This document shows, in pieces, positions 1 through 8,349 of a stretch of 36,478 nt of DNA. The notes under the pieces were generated by a model, which worked only from the letters and a program-made list of their open reading frames with translations, ran no database searches and was not told the DNA's origin. The translations under genes and the position numbers were made by a program. The stretch's first letter is position 1, and each line of letters starts with the position of its first letter. The stretch comes from an uncultured Alphaproteobacteria bacterium (GTDB lineage Bacteria; Pseudomonadota; Alphaproteobacteria; HIMB59), in the NCBI GenBank assembly GCA_902601865.1, contig CACKOX010000012.1, forward strand, positions 1-36,478. Direction: 5' to 3'.

Positions 1-1296
1 TTAAGAGTTGTCAGAGCTCCATGTATGGGGAGATGTCACCAGGCACCAGTAGTTGAAGTAGGAAAAAAACATTTTGTAAATGCAAATTTGAGTTTAGTAC
101 AAAAAGCTTTAGAAGAACAAGACACAAAACCTGTTATTCCAAATTACATTAGCTACGATGATTATGTAAAAGAGGGTGGATATAAAATTTTAAAAGACTG
201 TATTGAAGACAAGAAAGATCCTATGAAGTTGATCGAAGAAATGGAGCAATCAGGACTGAGAGGTTTAGGTGGTGCAGGATTTCCAACAGGTAGAAAATGG
301 AGATTTGTTAGAGCTGAGGATAAACCAAGGCTCATGGCTATTAATGGAGATGAGGGTGAGCCAGGAACATTTAAAGATCATCATTATTTAACTCGAGATC
401 CGCATAGATTCCTTGAGGGTATGCTAATCGCTGCGTGGGTTGTTGAAGCTACTGATGTTTATATATATATGCGCGATGAATATCCCGATGTGATTAAATT
501 TTTAAAAAAAGAAATTAAAATTTTAGAGGATAATAACTTAAATATTAAAACTAGAATTCATTTTAGAAGAGGGGCAGGTGCTTATATTTGTGGTGAAGAG
601 TCCTCTATGTTAGAGAGCTTGGAGGGTAAGAGAGGATTACCAAGACATAAACCTCCATTCCCCTCTCAAGTAGGTTTGTTTGGTAGACCCACTTTGATTC
701 ACAATGTTGAAACTGTTTTTTGGGTAAGAGAAATTTTAGAAAAAGGAGCGGTTTGGTTTAGTAGCCATGGTCTCAATGGTAGAAAGGGTTTGAGAACATA
801 CTCGGTTTCTGGAAGAGTAAAAAACCCTGGTGTGAAGTTAGCCCCAGCTGGTATCACAATAAAACAACTCATTGATGAATATTGTGGTGGAATTCAAGAA
901 GGACATACATTTAAAGCATACTTACCAGGCGGAGCTTCTGGTGGTATCCTTCCTGCGAAATTAGACAATGTTCCATTAGATTTTGATACACTGCAAGAAC
1001 ATGGTTGTTTCATCGGATCTGCTGCAGTGGTGGTGTTATCTGATAAAGATAATATGAAGGATATTGCTAAGAATTTGATGTTCTTTTTTCATGATGAGAG
1101 TTGTGGTCAATGTACTCCATGCAGAAACGGAACTGAGAAAGCTCTTAAACTAATGAATGAATCTTCATGGGATGTTGATCTCCTAAAAGAATTATCATCA
1201 GCAATGATGGACGCCTCAATATGTGGCTTAGGACAGGCAGCACCAAATCCAATGCTATCTGTTATTAAACATTTCCCTGAAGAGGTAACAAACTAA
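1..1296 (+). CDS. fdsB: NAD-dependent formate dehydrogenase, beta (NuoF-like, FMN/NADH) subunit, 5'-truncated by window
   Basis: Carries electrons from the FeS chain of formate dehydrogenase to FMN and NAD+ in the cytoplasm. The frame is open to the first base of the window, and the visible first residues LRVVRAPCMGRC belong to the thioredoxin-like N-terminal part of FdsB, so the true start lies upstream; the internal ATG at 25 is not the start. Of 431 visible residues, 85-100 (GLRGLGGAGFPTGRKW) and 115-126 (NGDEGEPGTFKD) are the FMN/NADH-binding motifs of the NuoF family, and C368, C371, C374 (CGQCTPC) with C408 form the 4Fe-4S site. Its stop overlaps the fdsA start by one base, so the two are co-transcribed. 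The main alternative, NuoF of complex I, is unlikely because the next gene carries a molybdenum-ligand cysteine. Confidence 0.93.
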   Translation, partial: LRVVRAPCMGRCHQAPVVEVGKKHFVNANLSLVQKALEEQDTKPVIPNYISYDDYVKEGGYKILKDCIEDKKDPMKLIEEMEQSGLRGLGGAGFPTGRKWRFVRAEDKPRLMAINGDEGEPGTFKDHHYLTRDPHRFLEGMLIAAWVVEATDVYIYMRDEYPDVIKFLKKEIKILEDNNLNIKTRIHFRRGAGAYICGEESSMLESLEGKRGLPRHKPPFPSQVGLFGRPTLIHNVETVFWVREILEKGAVWFSSHGLNGRKGLRTYSVSGRVKNPGVKLAPAGITIKQLIDEYCGGIQEGHTFKAYLPGGASGGILPAKLDNVPLDFDTLQEHGCFIGSAAVVVLSDKDNMKDIAKNLMFFFHDESCGQCTPCRNGTEKALKLMNESSWDVDLLKELSSAMMDASICGLGQAAPNPMLSVIKHFPEEVTN

Positions 1297-4058
1297 TGTC
1301 AGAAAATATTAAATTCAAGATTGATGGCAATGAATATTTAGCTGCTAAAGATGAGTCTATCTGGGACGTAGCAAAGAAAAATAACATAGATATTCCCCAT
1401 CTTTGTTATTCTCCTGAGCCGGGTTATCGAGCAGATGGTAACTGCCGTGCATGTATGGTCGAAATTAAAGGTGAGAGAACTCTTGCTGCTTCATGTATCC
1501 GTAAACCAACTGAGGGTATGGAGGTGACCGTTAATTCTTCAAGAGCAGAAAAATCTCGCTCTATGGTTTTTGAACTTTTAGTATCCGATCAACCTGATAA
1601 AAATGTTTCACCTGATCCTGAGTCAAAATTTTGGAACTGGTCAGATAAATTAGGTGTCACCGATAGCCGTTTCCCAAGTAAAGATAAAATAGAATTAGAC
1701 AGGTCTCATAAAGCTATGAGTGTAAATTTAGATGCATGTATTAATTGTAATTTATGTGTTCGTGCTTGCCGTGAGGTTCAGGTTAATGATGTGATTGGCA
1801 TGGCTTATAGAGGTTCAACAGCTAAAGTAATTTTTGATTTGGATGATCCAATGGGTAATAGCACTTGTGTTGCGTGTGGAGAGTGTGTTCAAGCTTGTCC
1901 AACAGGAGCCCTTATGGAGTCCACTGTTGTCAATGAGGAAGGTCATAGAGACGCCTATTCAGATAAAGTAGTAGAGAGTGTTTGCCCTTACTGTGGCGTT
2001 GGATGTCAAACTGAAGTTCACGTTAAAGATGAAAAAATTTTATACGTTGATGGAAAAAACGGTCCTGCAAACGAAAATAGACTATGTGTTAAAGGCAGGT
2101 TTGGCTTTGATTATATAAATCATGATGGGAGACTTACTAAACCTTTGGTTAGAAAATCTGGTGTAAATAAAGATCCTAATTTAGAAATTAAAGATGCTGA
2201 TATTTATGATTATTTTGAAGAAACCACTTGGGATGATGCTTTAAGTAGAGCTTCAGCAGGCTTTTTAAATTTAAAAGAAGATCATGGGCCAAAAAGTTTA
2301 GCTGGTTTTGGATCCGCGAAGTGCTCTAATGAAGAGGCTTATCTCTTTCAAAAATTAGTAAGAGTGGGTTTTGGATCTAATAATGTCGATCACTGTACCA
2401 GACTTTGCCATGCCTCTTCAGTTGCAGCATTAATGGAATGTGTTAATTCTGGAGCTGTATCAGCACCGTTTATGTCTGCGTCTGATGCAGACTGTGTAAT
2501 CGTAATTGGGGCTAGACCGACAGAAAACCATCCAGTAGCAGCTACTTATCTCAAACGCGCTGCTAAAAGAGGTGCAAAACTTGTTGTGATGGACCCAAGA
2601 AAACAAGGTTTAACAAAACACGCTACTCATAATTTACAATTTAAAGCGGGTACTGACGTTGCTATGCTCAATGCACTTTTATACACAATTGTAGAAGAAA
2701 AACTTTATGACGAACAATATATTCAAGGACAAACTGAAGGGTTTGAAAAATTACAAGAGGAAATAAAAGATTTTTCTCCTGAGAAAATGGAAGCGATTTG
2801 TGGTATTAAAGCTCAAGAGCTACGTGAAGTTGCGAGGCTTTATGCAAAATCAGAGAGATCAATTATATTCTGGGGTATGGGAATTTCCCAGCACGTTCAT
2901 GGAACAGATAATGCTAGATGTTTAATCGCACTAGCCTTAACAACCGGACAAATTGGTAGGGAGGGAACAGGACTACATCCGCTTAGAGGACAAAATAATG
3001 TTCAAGGCGCCTCTGATGCTGGATTAATTCCAATGGTCTTCCCAGATTATCAATCTGTTGAAGATGGAAGTATTCATCAAAAATATGAAAATTTTTGGAA
3101 GACAGGCTTAGACGATAAAAAAGGTTTAACAGTTGTTGAAGTTATTAATAAAATTTTAGAAGATGAAATTAAAGGGATGTACATCATGGGTGAAAATCCT
3201 GCAATGTCAGATCCAGACCAAAAACATGCAAGAGCTGCATTAGCTAAATTAGATCATCTAGTAGTCCAAGATATTTTTATGACAGAAACTGCTTGGCATG
3301 CAGACGTTATTCTTCCATCTTCTGCACATGCTGAAAAAACTGGAACTTATACAAATACGAATAGACAAGTGCAATTAGGTCGTCAGGCTGTAGCTCCTCC
3401 GGGGTCTGCGAGACAAGATTGGTGGATTACTCAGGCTATAGCTCAGGGTTTGGGCTTAGATTGGAGTTATTTACACCCAAGAGATATCTTTAATGAAATG
3501 GCACAGGTCATGCCGTCATTAAAGAATATAACTTATGAAAGATTAGAAAATGAAAATTCAGTTACATATCCTTGTGATGATCCAAATAAACCAGGAAATG
3601 AAATTATATTTAATGAAAATTTTCCAACTGCAAATGGAAGAGGTAAAATAGTTCCTGCTAAATTAATTCCCCCAGCAGAGTTACCAGATGATGATTTTCC
3701 AATGATTTTAACCACTGGGAGATTGCTAGAGCACTGGCATACGGGTTCCATGACTAGAAGAGCAAATGTCTTAGATCATCTTGAACCAGAAGCAATAGTA
3801 AGTATGAACAGATGGGATATGAAAAGAATGACCATTAGTCCTGGAGATCAAGTTTTAGTTAAAACTAAAAGAGGATCACTTGCTATAAAAGTTAGGAGCG
3901 ATAAAGAAATTCCTGAAGGCATGGTTTTTATGCCTTTCTGTTTTGCCGAAGCTGCAGCAAATGTATTAACTAACCCACAACTAGATCCAATTGGTAAAAT
4001 CCCAGAATTTAAGTTTAGTGCAGCAAGTGTAGAAAAAATACAAGCTGTAGCAAATTAA
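1296..4058 (+). CDS. fdsA: NAD-dependent formate dehydrogenase, alpha (catalytic molybdopterin) subunit
   Basis: Oxidises formate to CO2 at a bis-molybdopterin-guanine-dinucleotide metal centre and passes electrons to FdsB. The 920 residues follow the family order: a 2Fe-2S ferredoxin domain (C37, C50, C53, C67), two 4Fe-4S clusters (C148/151/154/158 and C191/194/197/201), the catalytic-domain 4Fe-4S motif CPYCGVGC (C230, C233, C237) with C264, and DHCTRLCHASS with C371 and H372, where known FDHs carry the Mo-ligand Cys and an active-site His. The C-terminal molybdopterin-binding part includes TTGRLLEHWHTG. The ligand is Cys, not selenocysteine. It starts in a TAATG overlap with fdsB. The usual downstream accessory genes fdsC and fdsD are not here: a convergent gene begins 3 bp after the stop. 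Confidence 0.95.
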   Translation: MSENIKFKIDGNEYLAAKDESIWDVAKKNNIDIPHLCYSPEPGYRADGNCRACMVEIKGERTLAASCIRKPTEGMEVTVNSSRAEKSRSMVFELLVSDQPDKNVSPDPESKFWNWSDKLGVTDSRFPSKDKIELDRSHKAMSVNLDACINCNLCVRACREVQVNDVIGMAYRGSTAKVIFDLDDPMGNSTCVACGECVQACPTGALMESTVVNEEGHRDAYSDKVVESVCPYCGVGCQTEVHVKDEKILYVDGKNGPANENRLCVKGRFGFDYINHDGRLTKPLVRKSGVNKDPNLEIKDADIYDYFEETTWDDALSRASAGFLNLKEDHGPKSLAGFGSAKCSNEEAYLFQKLVRVGFGSNNVDHCTRLCHASSVAALMECVNSGAVSAPFMSASDADCVIVIGARPTENHPVAATYLKRAAKRGAKLVVMDPRKQGLTKHATHNLQFKAGTDVAMLNALLYTIVEEKLYDEQYIQGQTEGFEKLQEEIKDFSPEKMEAICGIKAQELREVARLYAKSERSIIFWGMGISQHVHGTDNARCLIALALTTGQIGREGTGLHPLRGQNNVQGASDAGLIPMVFPDYQSVEDGSIHQKYENFWKTGLDDKKGLTVVEVINKILEDEIKGMYIMGENPAMSDPDQKHARAALAKLDHLVVQDIFMTETAWHADVILPSSAHAEKTGTYTNTNRQVQLGRQAVAPPGSARQDWWITQAIAQGLGLDWSYLHPRDIFNEMAQVMPSLKNITYERLENENSVTYPCDDPNKPGNEIIFNENFPTANGRGKIVPAKLIPPAELPDDDFPMILTTGRLLEHWHTGSMTRRANVLDHLEPEAIVSMNRWDMKRMTISPGDQVLVKTKRGSLAIKVRSDKEIPEGMVFMPFCFAEAAANVLTNPQLDPIGKIPEFKFSAASVEKIQAVAN

Positions 4059-4061
4059 TTT

Positions 4062-4577
4062 TTAAAAAATATTCAGAACTTCTTTGATAGGTATGTTTTT
4101 TATATAAACAATTAAACCTATAAGAATTAAAAAAAGAAAATTAATTGTCATAATAAAATGAAATAACTTAAATTTTGATTTATTGTTAATATTTTCACTT
4201 TCCAGTACGAGTAATGATTTATTTTGTTTCATTGGTGATTGATTATCTAATTGATGAAATATGCTTAATTCCCCATCTAATGATTGATCCAATTGTGTGA
4301 CCTCAGATTTTTTTTGTAAAAAAGAATCAAGAGAGTTTATTTTCTTTTCCAAAGATTCAATTTTTGAATTTAATTCATTAAAATCTAAATTATCGTTAGT
4401 AGATTTTACTTCTATTGTAGGTGATGTTTGTTCAACCTTTGGACTATATTCTTTGTTTTCTAATTGTTTTTTAATTTCAGCTAGTGAGTCTAAAATTTTT
4501 TTGGACTTATCTTCGTTTAAATTTGTAGTATTGCTTTTTGAAGTATCTCTACCAAATTGATCAATGTCTGAAACCAT
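4062..4577 (-). CDS. hypothetical protein with coiled coil and C-terminal membrane segment
   Basis: I do not recognise this 171-residue protein. The N-terminal two thirds are polar, rich in Ser, Asn, Lys and Glu, and look disordered. About residues 67-91 (from LNSKIESLEKKINSLDSFLQ on) have heptad-like spacing typical of a short coiled coil. One hydrophobic segment at about 138-160 (FIMTINFLFLILIGLIVYIK) sits close to the C terminus. No signal peptide is visible, so the likely topology is a cytoplasmic N-terminal domain on a C-terminal anchor. It lies 47 bp downstream of tRNA-Thr on the same strand, behind rlmB, and converges on fdsA with only 3 bp between stops. Codon content resembles its neighbours. 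Function unknown; that it is a real gene rests on length, composition and the organised membrane segment. Confidence 0.7.
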   Translation of the reverse strand: MVSDIDQFGRDTSKSNTTNLNEDKSKKILDSLAEIKKQLENKEYSPKVEQTSPTIEVKSTNDNLDFNELNSKIESLEKKINSLDSFLQKKSEVTQLDQSLDGELSIFHQLDNQSPMKQNKSLLVLESENINNKSKFKLFHFIMTINFLFLILIGLIVYIKNIPIKEVLNIF

Positions 4578-4624
4578 AAATTTTAAGATTAATGTAACTA
4601 TTAGAAATAATCAATTGAAGACAG

Positions 4625-4700
<76 letters not shown>

Positions 4701-4741
4701 ATTGTGTAATTATTTATATTAAAATTTAAAATAAACAATAT

Positions 4742-5464
4742 TTAAAAAGTACTAATTTTGAAATGATAAGCTGCAATTGCCAAAGAATTAGCAGCATTAT
4801 AGCTATCAATTCCATTCACATTCACCTGGGGGATGCATATTTTAAAGTCACTCTTACTTAATATATTTTTTCTAATACCCTTTCCCTCACTACCTACTAT
4901 AATCACAGACTTTTTATCAAATTTAAAATCTTTATTAATTTCCTGACCACTCATATCCAAGGAATATGTCCAATAACCACTTTTTTTTAAAACCTCTATT
5001 GACCTGTTTATATTTTTGGAAACATGATATTTCAATACCTCAACAGCACCAGACGAAGTTAAAGAGGTTACGTCATTAATATCTGCTGAAGAATGTTCAG
5101 AGAGCAGTAAACCATCAGCGCCTATTAGAAGTGCTGTTCTTATTATGTTTCCTAGATTATTTTGATCTGTGATTTGATCAGCTACAACAATAAGTGATTT
5201 TTCATTATTTTTAATAATATCCTTTAAATTAAAGGGTTTATATTTCTCTCTTCTTATTACGATATCATTGAAAAACCTATCATTTTTAATACCAAGCTTA
5301 GAAAAATCGCTTTTTTTTAATAACCTTGTCTTATTATTAAGTTTATTTTGTTCTATTAATTCTGAAAAATATGATTTTTTTTCAATATTTATAAAAATTT
5401 CAATTATTTTTTCAGGATTGTGCAATATACAACTTGTGCAAGAATTTATACCTGAAATAAGCAT
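4742..5464 (-). CDS. rlmB: SpoU-family rRNA 2'-O-methyltransferase, RlmB-like
   Basis: A predicted S-adenosylmethionine-dependent ribose methyltransferase; RlmB makes Gm2251 in the 23S rRNA peptidyl-transferase region. The 240 residues comprise a roughly 75-residue N-terminal substrate-binding domain and a SPOUT domain. The three SpoU motifs are visible: DQNNLGNIIRTA (about 101-112), VIIVGSEGKGIRKNIL (about 187-202) and the knot-forming segment IPQVNVNGIDSYNAANSLAI near the C terminus. The last motif departs from the common SLNVSVA, but its SxN core is kept. It is transcribed divergently from the tRNA-Tyr/tuf unit. TrmH (tRNA Gm18) or another SpoU enzyme is the alternative, so the family is certain and the exact target less so. 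Confidence 0.85.
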   Translation of the reverse strand: MLISGINSCTSCILHNPEKIIEIFINIEKKSYFSELIEQNKLNNKTRLLKKSDFSKLGIKNDRFFNDIVIRREKYKPFNLKDIIKNNEKSLIVVADQITDQNNLGNIIRTALLIGADGLLLSEHSSADINDVTSLTSSGAVEVLKYHVSKNINRSIEVLKKSGYWTYSLDMSGQEINKDFKFDKKSVIIVGSEGKGIRKNILSKSDFKICIPQVNVNGIDSYNAANSLAIAAYHFKISTF

Positions 5465-5499
5465 AGTTTCTAAATAGCAGTAAAAAATTAGGAAGTCTA

Positions 5500-5527
5500 T
5501 TGACTTTCAAAGACAAATATCTATTAA
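5500..5527 (+). promoter_or_regulatory. sigma70-type promoter for tRNA-Tyr/tRNA-Gly/tuf
   Basis: A TTGACT -35 box at 5500-5505 is followed after 16 bp by TATTAA at 5522-5527, which puts transcription start about 15-18 bp before tRNA-Tyr. The same -35 hexamer occurs before rpsL and rpsM. The -10 box is imperfect. Prediction from sequence only. Confidence 0.55.
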
Positions 5528-5550
5528 TCAACAACTGTTTTATACACTTT

Positions 5551-5636
5551 GGAGGGATGGCCGAGTGGTTAAAGGCGGCAGACTGTAAATCTGTTCACGC
5601 AAGTGTACGTAGGTTCGAATCCTACTCCCTCCACCA
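5551..5636 (+). tRNA. tRNA-Tyr (anticodon GTA)
   Basis: A class II tRNA with a long variable arm. The acceptor stem pairs GGAGGGA with TCCCTCC, the anticodon stem-loop (CAGACTGTAAATCTG) shows GTA, the T loop is TTCGAAT, and discriminator A is followed by an encoded CCA. It is the first gene of a tRNA-Tyr, tRNA-Gly, tuf unit. Confidence 0.97.
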
Positions 5637-5730
5637 CTTTTTTCTCACTTTTCTTATTGAATTTTAAAGAAAAATTAGTAGTTTATCGGAACTCACAAGG
5701 ATTTGATTTTGAGTATGTTTTGTAGTGGTT

Positions 5731-5748
5731 ACCCGCTAATTCGCGGGT
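5731..5748 (+). other. inverted repeat spanning the 5' end of tRNA-Gly
   Basis: ACCCGC at 5731-5736 can pair with GCGGGT at 5743-5748 across a 6-nt loop. The right arm is the 5' acceptor strand of tRNA-Gly, so this leader hairpin would compete with the mature acceptor stem. No T-run follows, so it is not a standard terminator. Confidence 0.5.
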
Positions 5749-5816
5749 GTAGCTTAATGGTAAAGCTCCAGCCTTCCAAGCTGGCTACGAGGGTTCGATT
5801 CCCTTCACCCGCTCCA
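5743..5816 (+). tRNA. tRNA-Gly (anticodon TCC)
   Basis: The acceptor stem pairs GCGGGTG with CACCCGC, the anticodon arm is CCAGC-CTTCCAA-GCTGG with TCC, the T arm contains TTCGATT, and an encoded CCA follows discriminator T. It lies 54 bp before tuf. The order tRNA-Tyr(GTA), tRNA-Gly(TCC), tuf resembles the tyrU-glyT-thrT-tufB order of Escherichia coli. Confidence 0.97.
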
Positions 5817-5870
5817 ATTGCATTGAAAAAATTAAGTAACAGATATTAAAAAAAGAGGTAACAACTTAAA

Positions 5871-7061
5871 ATGACTAAAGAAAAATTTGACAGATCGAAA
5901 GAACACGTCAACATCGGAACTATCGGTCACGTCGACCATGGTAAAACCACACTTACTGCTGCAATTACAAAAGTATTAGCTGAAAAAGGTGGCGCAGAGT
6001 TTACTGCGTATGATGAAATTGATAAAGCTCCTGAAGAAAAAGAGAGAGGTATTACAATTTCAACTGCGCACGTTGAATATTCAACAGACAAAAGACACTA
6101 TGCTCACGTTGACTGTCCTGGTCACGCAGACTATGTAAAAAATATGATTACTGGTGCTGCTCAGATGGATGGCGGTATATTAGTTGTTAACGCAGCTGAT
6201 GGTCCAATGCCTCAAACCCGTGAACACATTCTTTTAGCAAGACAGGTTGGTGTACCTGCACTTGTTGTTTATTTAAACAAAGTTGATCAGGTAGATGATC
6301 AAGAATTATTAGAACTTGTTGAAGTTGAAATTAGAGAACTGTTATCAAAATACGATTTTCCTGGTGATGATATTCCTATCGTTAAAGGATCAGCCCTTGC
6401 TGCAGTTGAAGATAGAGATGAAGAGATTGGAAAAAATTCAATTGTTGAATTAATGTCAAAAATTGACGAGTATATTCCTGCTCCAACAAGAGAATTAGAC
6501 AAACCATTCTTAATGCCAGTTGAAGATGTATTTTCTATTTCTGGAAGAGGTACTGTTGTTACTGGAAGAGTAGAGCAAGGTATAATTAAACCTGGTGAAG
6601 AAATTGAAATTATTGGTTTGAAAGATACAGCTAAAACAGTTTGTACTGGTGTAGAAATGTTTAGAAAACTTTTAGACTCAGGCGAAGCTGGTGATAATAT
6701 TGGTGCACTTCTTCGTGGTACTAAAAAAGAAGAAGTTGAAAGAGGCCAAGTTTTAGCGGCTCCTGGTAGTATTAAACCACATAAAAAATTTAAAGCCGAG
6801 ATTTATGCTTTAAGTAAGGAAGAGGGCGGAAGACATACCCCTTTCTTTGCAAACTACAGACCTCAGTTTTACTTTAGAACTACTGACGTTACTGGTTCAA
6901 TTAAATTACCTGAAGGCACTGAAATGGTTATGCCTGGAGATAATATTACTCTTGAAGTCGAGCTGTTAGCTCCCATCGCAATGAATAACAATTTACGTTT
7001 TGCTATTCGTGAAGGTGGAAGAACAGTTGGATCAGGAGTTGTTTCAGAGATTATCGAGTAA
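5871..7061 (+). CDS. tuf: translation elongation factor EF-Tu
   Basis: A GTPase that brings aminoacyl-tRNA to the ribosomal A site. At 396 residues it is full length. The G1 motif [10 protein letters not shown] is at 19-28, the effector region carries [17 protein letters not shown] is near 81, NKVD near 136, and beta-barrel domains 2 and 3 follow (for example [13 protein letters not shown] and [15 protein letters not shown]). An AGAGG ribosome-binding site lies 12 nt before the ATG. It is the only tuf in the window; none sits between fusA and rpsJ. Transcription probably comes from the promoter before tRNA-Tyr, so maturation of the upstream tRNAs would release the tuf mRNA. Confidence 0.98.
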   Translation: MTKEKFDRSKEHVNIGTIGHVDHGKTTLTAAITKVLAEKGGAEFTAYDEIDKAPEEKERGITISTAHVEYSTDKRHYAHVDCPGHADYVKNMITGAAQMDGGILVVNAADGPMPQTREHILLARQVGVPALVVYLNKVDQVDDQELLELVEVEIRELLSKYDFPGDDIPIVKGSALAAVEDRDEEIGKNSIVELMSKIDEYIPAPTRELDKPFLMPVEDVFSISGRGTVVTGRVEQGIIKPGEEIEIIGLKDTAKTVCTGVEMFRKLLDSGEAGDNIGALLRGTKKEEVERGQVLAAPGSIKPHKKFKAEIYALSKEEGGRHTPFFANYRPQFYFRTTDVTGSIKLPEGTEMVMPGDNITLEVELLAPIAMNNNLRFAIREGGRTVGSGVVSEIIE

Positions 7062-7090
7062 AAATATTCTCTGCAGTAATACTAATATGA

Positions 7091-7166
7091 AGGAGTGTAG
7101 CTCAATTGGTAGAGCGCCGGTCTCCAAAACCGGAGGTTGCGGGTTCGATGCCTGCCACTCCTGCCA
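7091..7166 (+). tRNA. tRNA-Trp (anticodon CCA)
   Basis: Acceptor strands AGGAGTG and CACTCCT pair, the anticodon loop CTCCAAA shows CCA, the T loop is TTCGATG, discriminator G and an encoded CCA complete the gene. It sits 29 bp after tuf and only 17 nt before the secE start codon. The tRNA-Trp/secE/nusG order is common in bacteria. Confidence 0.97.
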
Positions 7167-7183
7167 AAACAGTAAAAAAAAAT

Positions 7184-7369
7184 ATGAAATTTAACCCAGC
7201 TAAATATTTAAGAGAAGTTCGACAGGAGGTATCAAAAGTTACCTGGCCCTCCAAACGAGAAACTTTTACATCAGCTGGAATTGTTTTGGTTGTGATTAGT
7301 ATTGCTGCAATTATTTTGATGCTCTTAGATCAATTTTTTTCATTTATTGTGAGAATAGTTTTAGGTTAA
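7184..7369 (+). CDS. secE: preprotein translocase subunit SecE
   Basis: The small essential subunit that clamps the SecY channel in the inner membrane. It is the short 61-residue form with one membrane segment at about 32-58 (IVLVVISIAAIILMLLDQFF). The amphipathic N-terminal region holds the family signature REVRQEVSKVTWPSKRET. The ATG at 7184 is chosen because the reading frame upstream runs into tRNA-Trp; the family normally starts about ten residues before this signature. No Shine-Dalgarno sequence is visible in the 17 nt separating it from the tRNA. Its partner secY lies about 22 kb downstream. Confidence 0.95.
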   Translation: MKFNPAKYLREVRQEVSKVTWPSKRETFTSAGIVLVVISIAAIILMLLDQFFSFIVRIVLG

Positions 7370-7373
7370 TTCA

Positions 7374-7919
7374 ATGGTTGAAAGTACAGAATCTTCAAAA
7401 TGGTATGTTGTACATTGTCATTCTGGATTTGAAAAAAAAGTAGCAGACTCAATTTTAGACGAAGCAAAAAAAGTTAATTTAGAAGATTCAATATCTGAAG
7501 TTTCTGTGCCTACCCAAGCAGTTGTTGAAGTAAGAAGGGGTGTCAGAGTTAATTCCGAAAAAAAATTTTTTCCAGGATATGTTTTAATCAAAATGATTAT
7601 GAATGATGATACTTGGCACTTGGTGAGAGATATCCCAAAAGTTTCAAATTTTCTTGGAACAAAAGACAAACCAATTGCTATATCAGAAAGAGAAGTATCT
7701 AAATTATTACAAGATATTACAGAGGGTGTTGATAATCCGAAACCTAAATTTGAGTACGAAGTTGGTGAACAAATTAAAGTATCAGATGGTCCATTTGCTT
7801 CATTTAGTGGTATTATAGAAGAGGTTGACAGTTCAAGACAAAAGCTTAAAGTGTCCGTCTCAATTTTTGGGAGACCGACACCTTTAGAGTTAGATTATTC
7901 ACAAGTGGTTAAAGGCTAA
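7374..7919 (+). CDS. nusG: transcription elongation/termination factor NusG
   Basis: Binds RNA polymerase during elongation, limits pausing, and links it to Rho and to ribosomal S10. The 181 residues hold the NGN domain (starting [19 protein letters not shown], about 9-27, with [10 protein letters not shown] in its core) and a C-terminal KOW domain ([14 protein letters not shown] and following). Length is normal. It starts 4 bp after secE and is followed 4 bp later by rplK, so secE-nusG-rplK form one unit without an rplK leader. Confidence 0.97.
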   Translation: MVESTESSKWYVVHCHSGFEKKVADSILDEAKKVNLEDSISEVSVPTQAVVEVRRGVRVNSEKKFFPGYVLIKMIMNDDTWHLVRDIPKVSNFLGTKDKPIAISEREVSKLLQDITEGVDNPKPKFEYEVGEQIKVSDGPFASFSGIIEEVDSSRQKLKVSVSIFGRPTPLELDYSQVVKG

Positions 7920-7923
7920 TTAC

Positions 7924-8349
7924 ATGGCAAAAGAAGTTTTAGGATATATAAAATTACAAATTCCAGCTGGATCAGCAAACCCTGCTCCCCCTGTTGGACC
8001 TGCCTTAGGTCAAAAAGGTTTGAACATTCAAGATTTTTGTAAACAGTTTAATGATAAGACAAAGGATTTGGAAAAAGGTGCTCCAATTCCAACTGTAATA
8101 ACTGCTTATAAAGATAGATCATTTGATTTTGTAACAAAGAAACCTCCAGTTACTTTCTACTTAAAGAAAGCTGCAAAAATTAAAAAAGGTTGTCAAACAC
8201 CTGGACGATCAAAGTTAGGTAAAGTTACAATGAAACAAGTTGAAGATATTGCAAAAGAAAAGTTAGAAGATCTTAATGCTTACGACGTTGAGCAAGCATC
8301 AAAAATTATACTTGGATCAGCAAGATCGATGGGTATGGAAGTAGTATAA
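7924..8349 (+). CDS. rplK: 50S ribosomal protein L11
   Basis: Part of the GTPase-associated centre; binds the 1070 region of 23S rRNA with L10/L12. The 141 residues have the usual two domains: the N-terminal proline-rich [20 protein letters not shown] (about 10-29, contacting factors) and the C-terminal RNA-binding domain with [11 protein letters not shown]. The stop shares a base with the rplA start (TAATG). Only 4 bp separate it from nusG, so the classical L1-binding operator cannot lie in an intergenic leader here. Confidence 0.97.
   Translation: MAKEVLGYIKLQIPAGSANPAPPVGPALGQKGLNIQDFCKQFNDKTKDLEKGAPIPTVITAYKDRSFDFVTKKPPVTFYLKKAAKIKKGCQTPGRSKLGKVTMKQVEDIAKEKLEDLNAYDVEQASKIILGSARSMGMEVV

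Noticed and set aside
3533..3751. Antisense open frames within fdsA, rpoB, rpoC, rplB, secY and other genes
   Set aside because: They lie wholly inside well-recognised genes, have no family resemblance or ribosome-binding sites, and are the expected shadows of AT-rich coding sequence.
4297..4560. Plus-strand open frame opposite the unknown membrane protein gene
   Set aside because: It is hydrophobic and Phe/Ser-rich as expected of the complement of a Lys/Asn/Glu-rich gene; the minus-strand frame is longer and has an organised membrane segment and coiled coil.
5731..5748. Terminator before tRNA-Gly
   Set aside because: The hairpin has no T-run and overlaps the mature tRNA, so termination here would destroy the transcript; it is reported instead as a leader hairpin.
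7106..7183. Longer secE start inside tRNA-Trp
   Set aside because: The frame is open upstream, but it would put about 26 residues of coding sequence inside a perfect tRNA gene, and the family N terminus fits the ATG at 7184.
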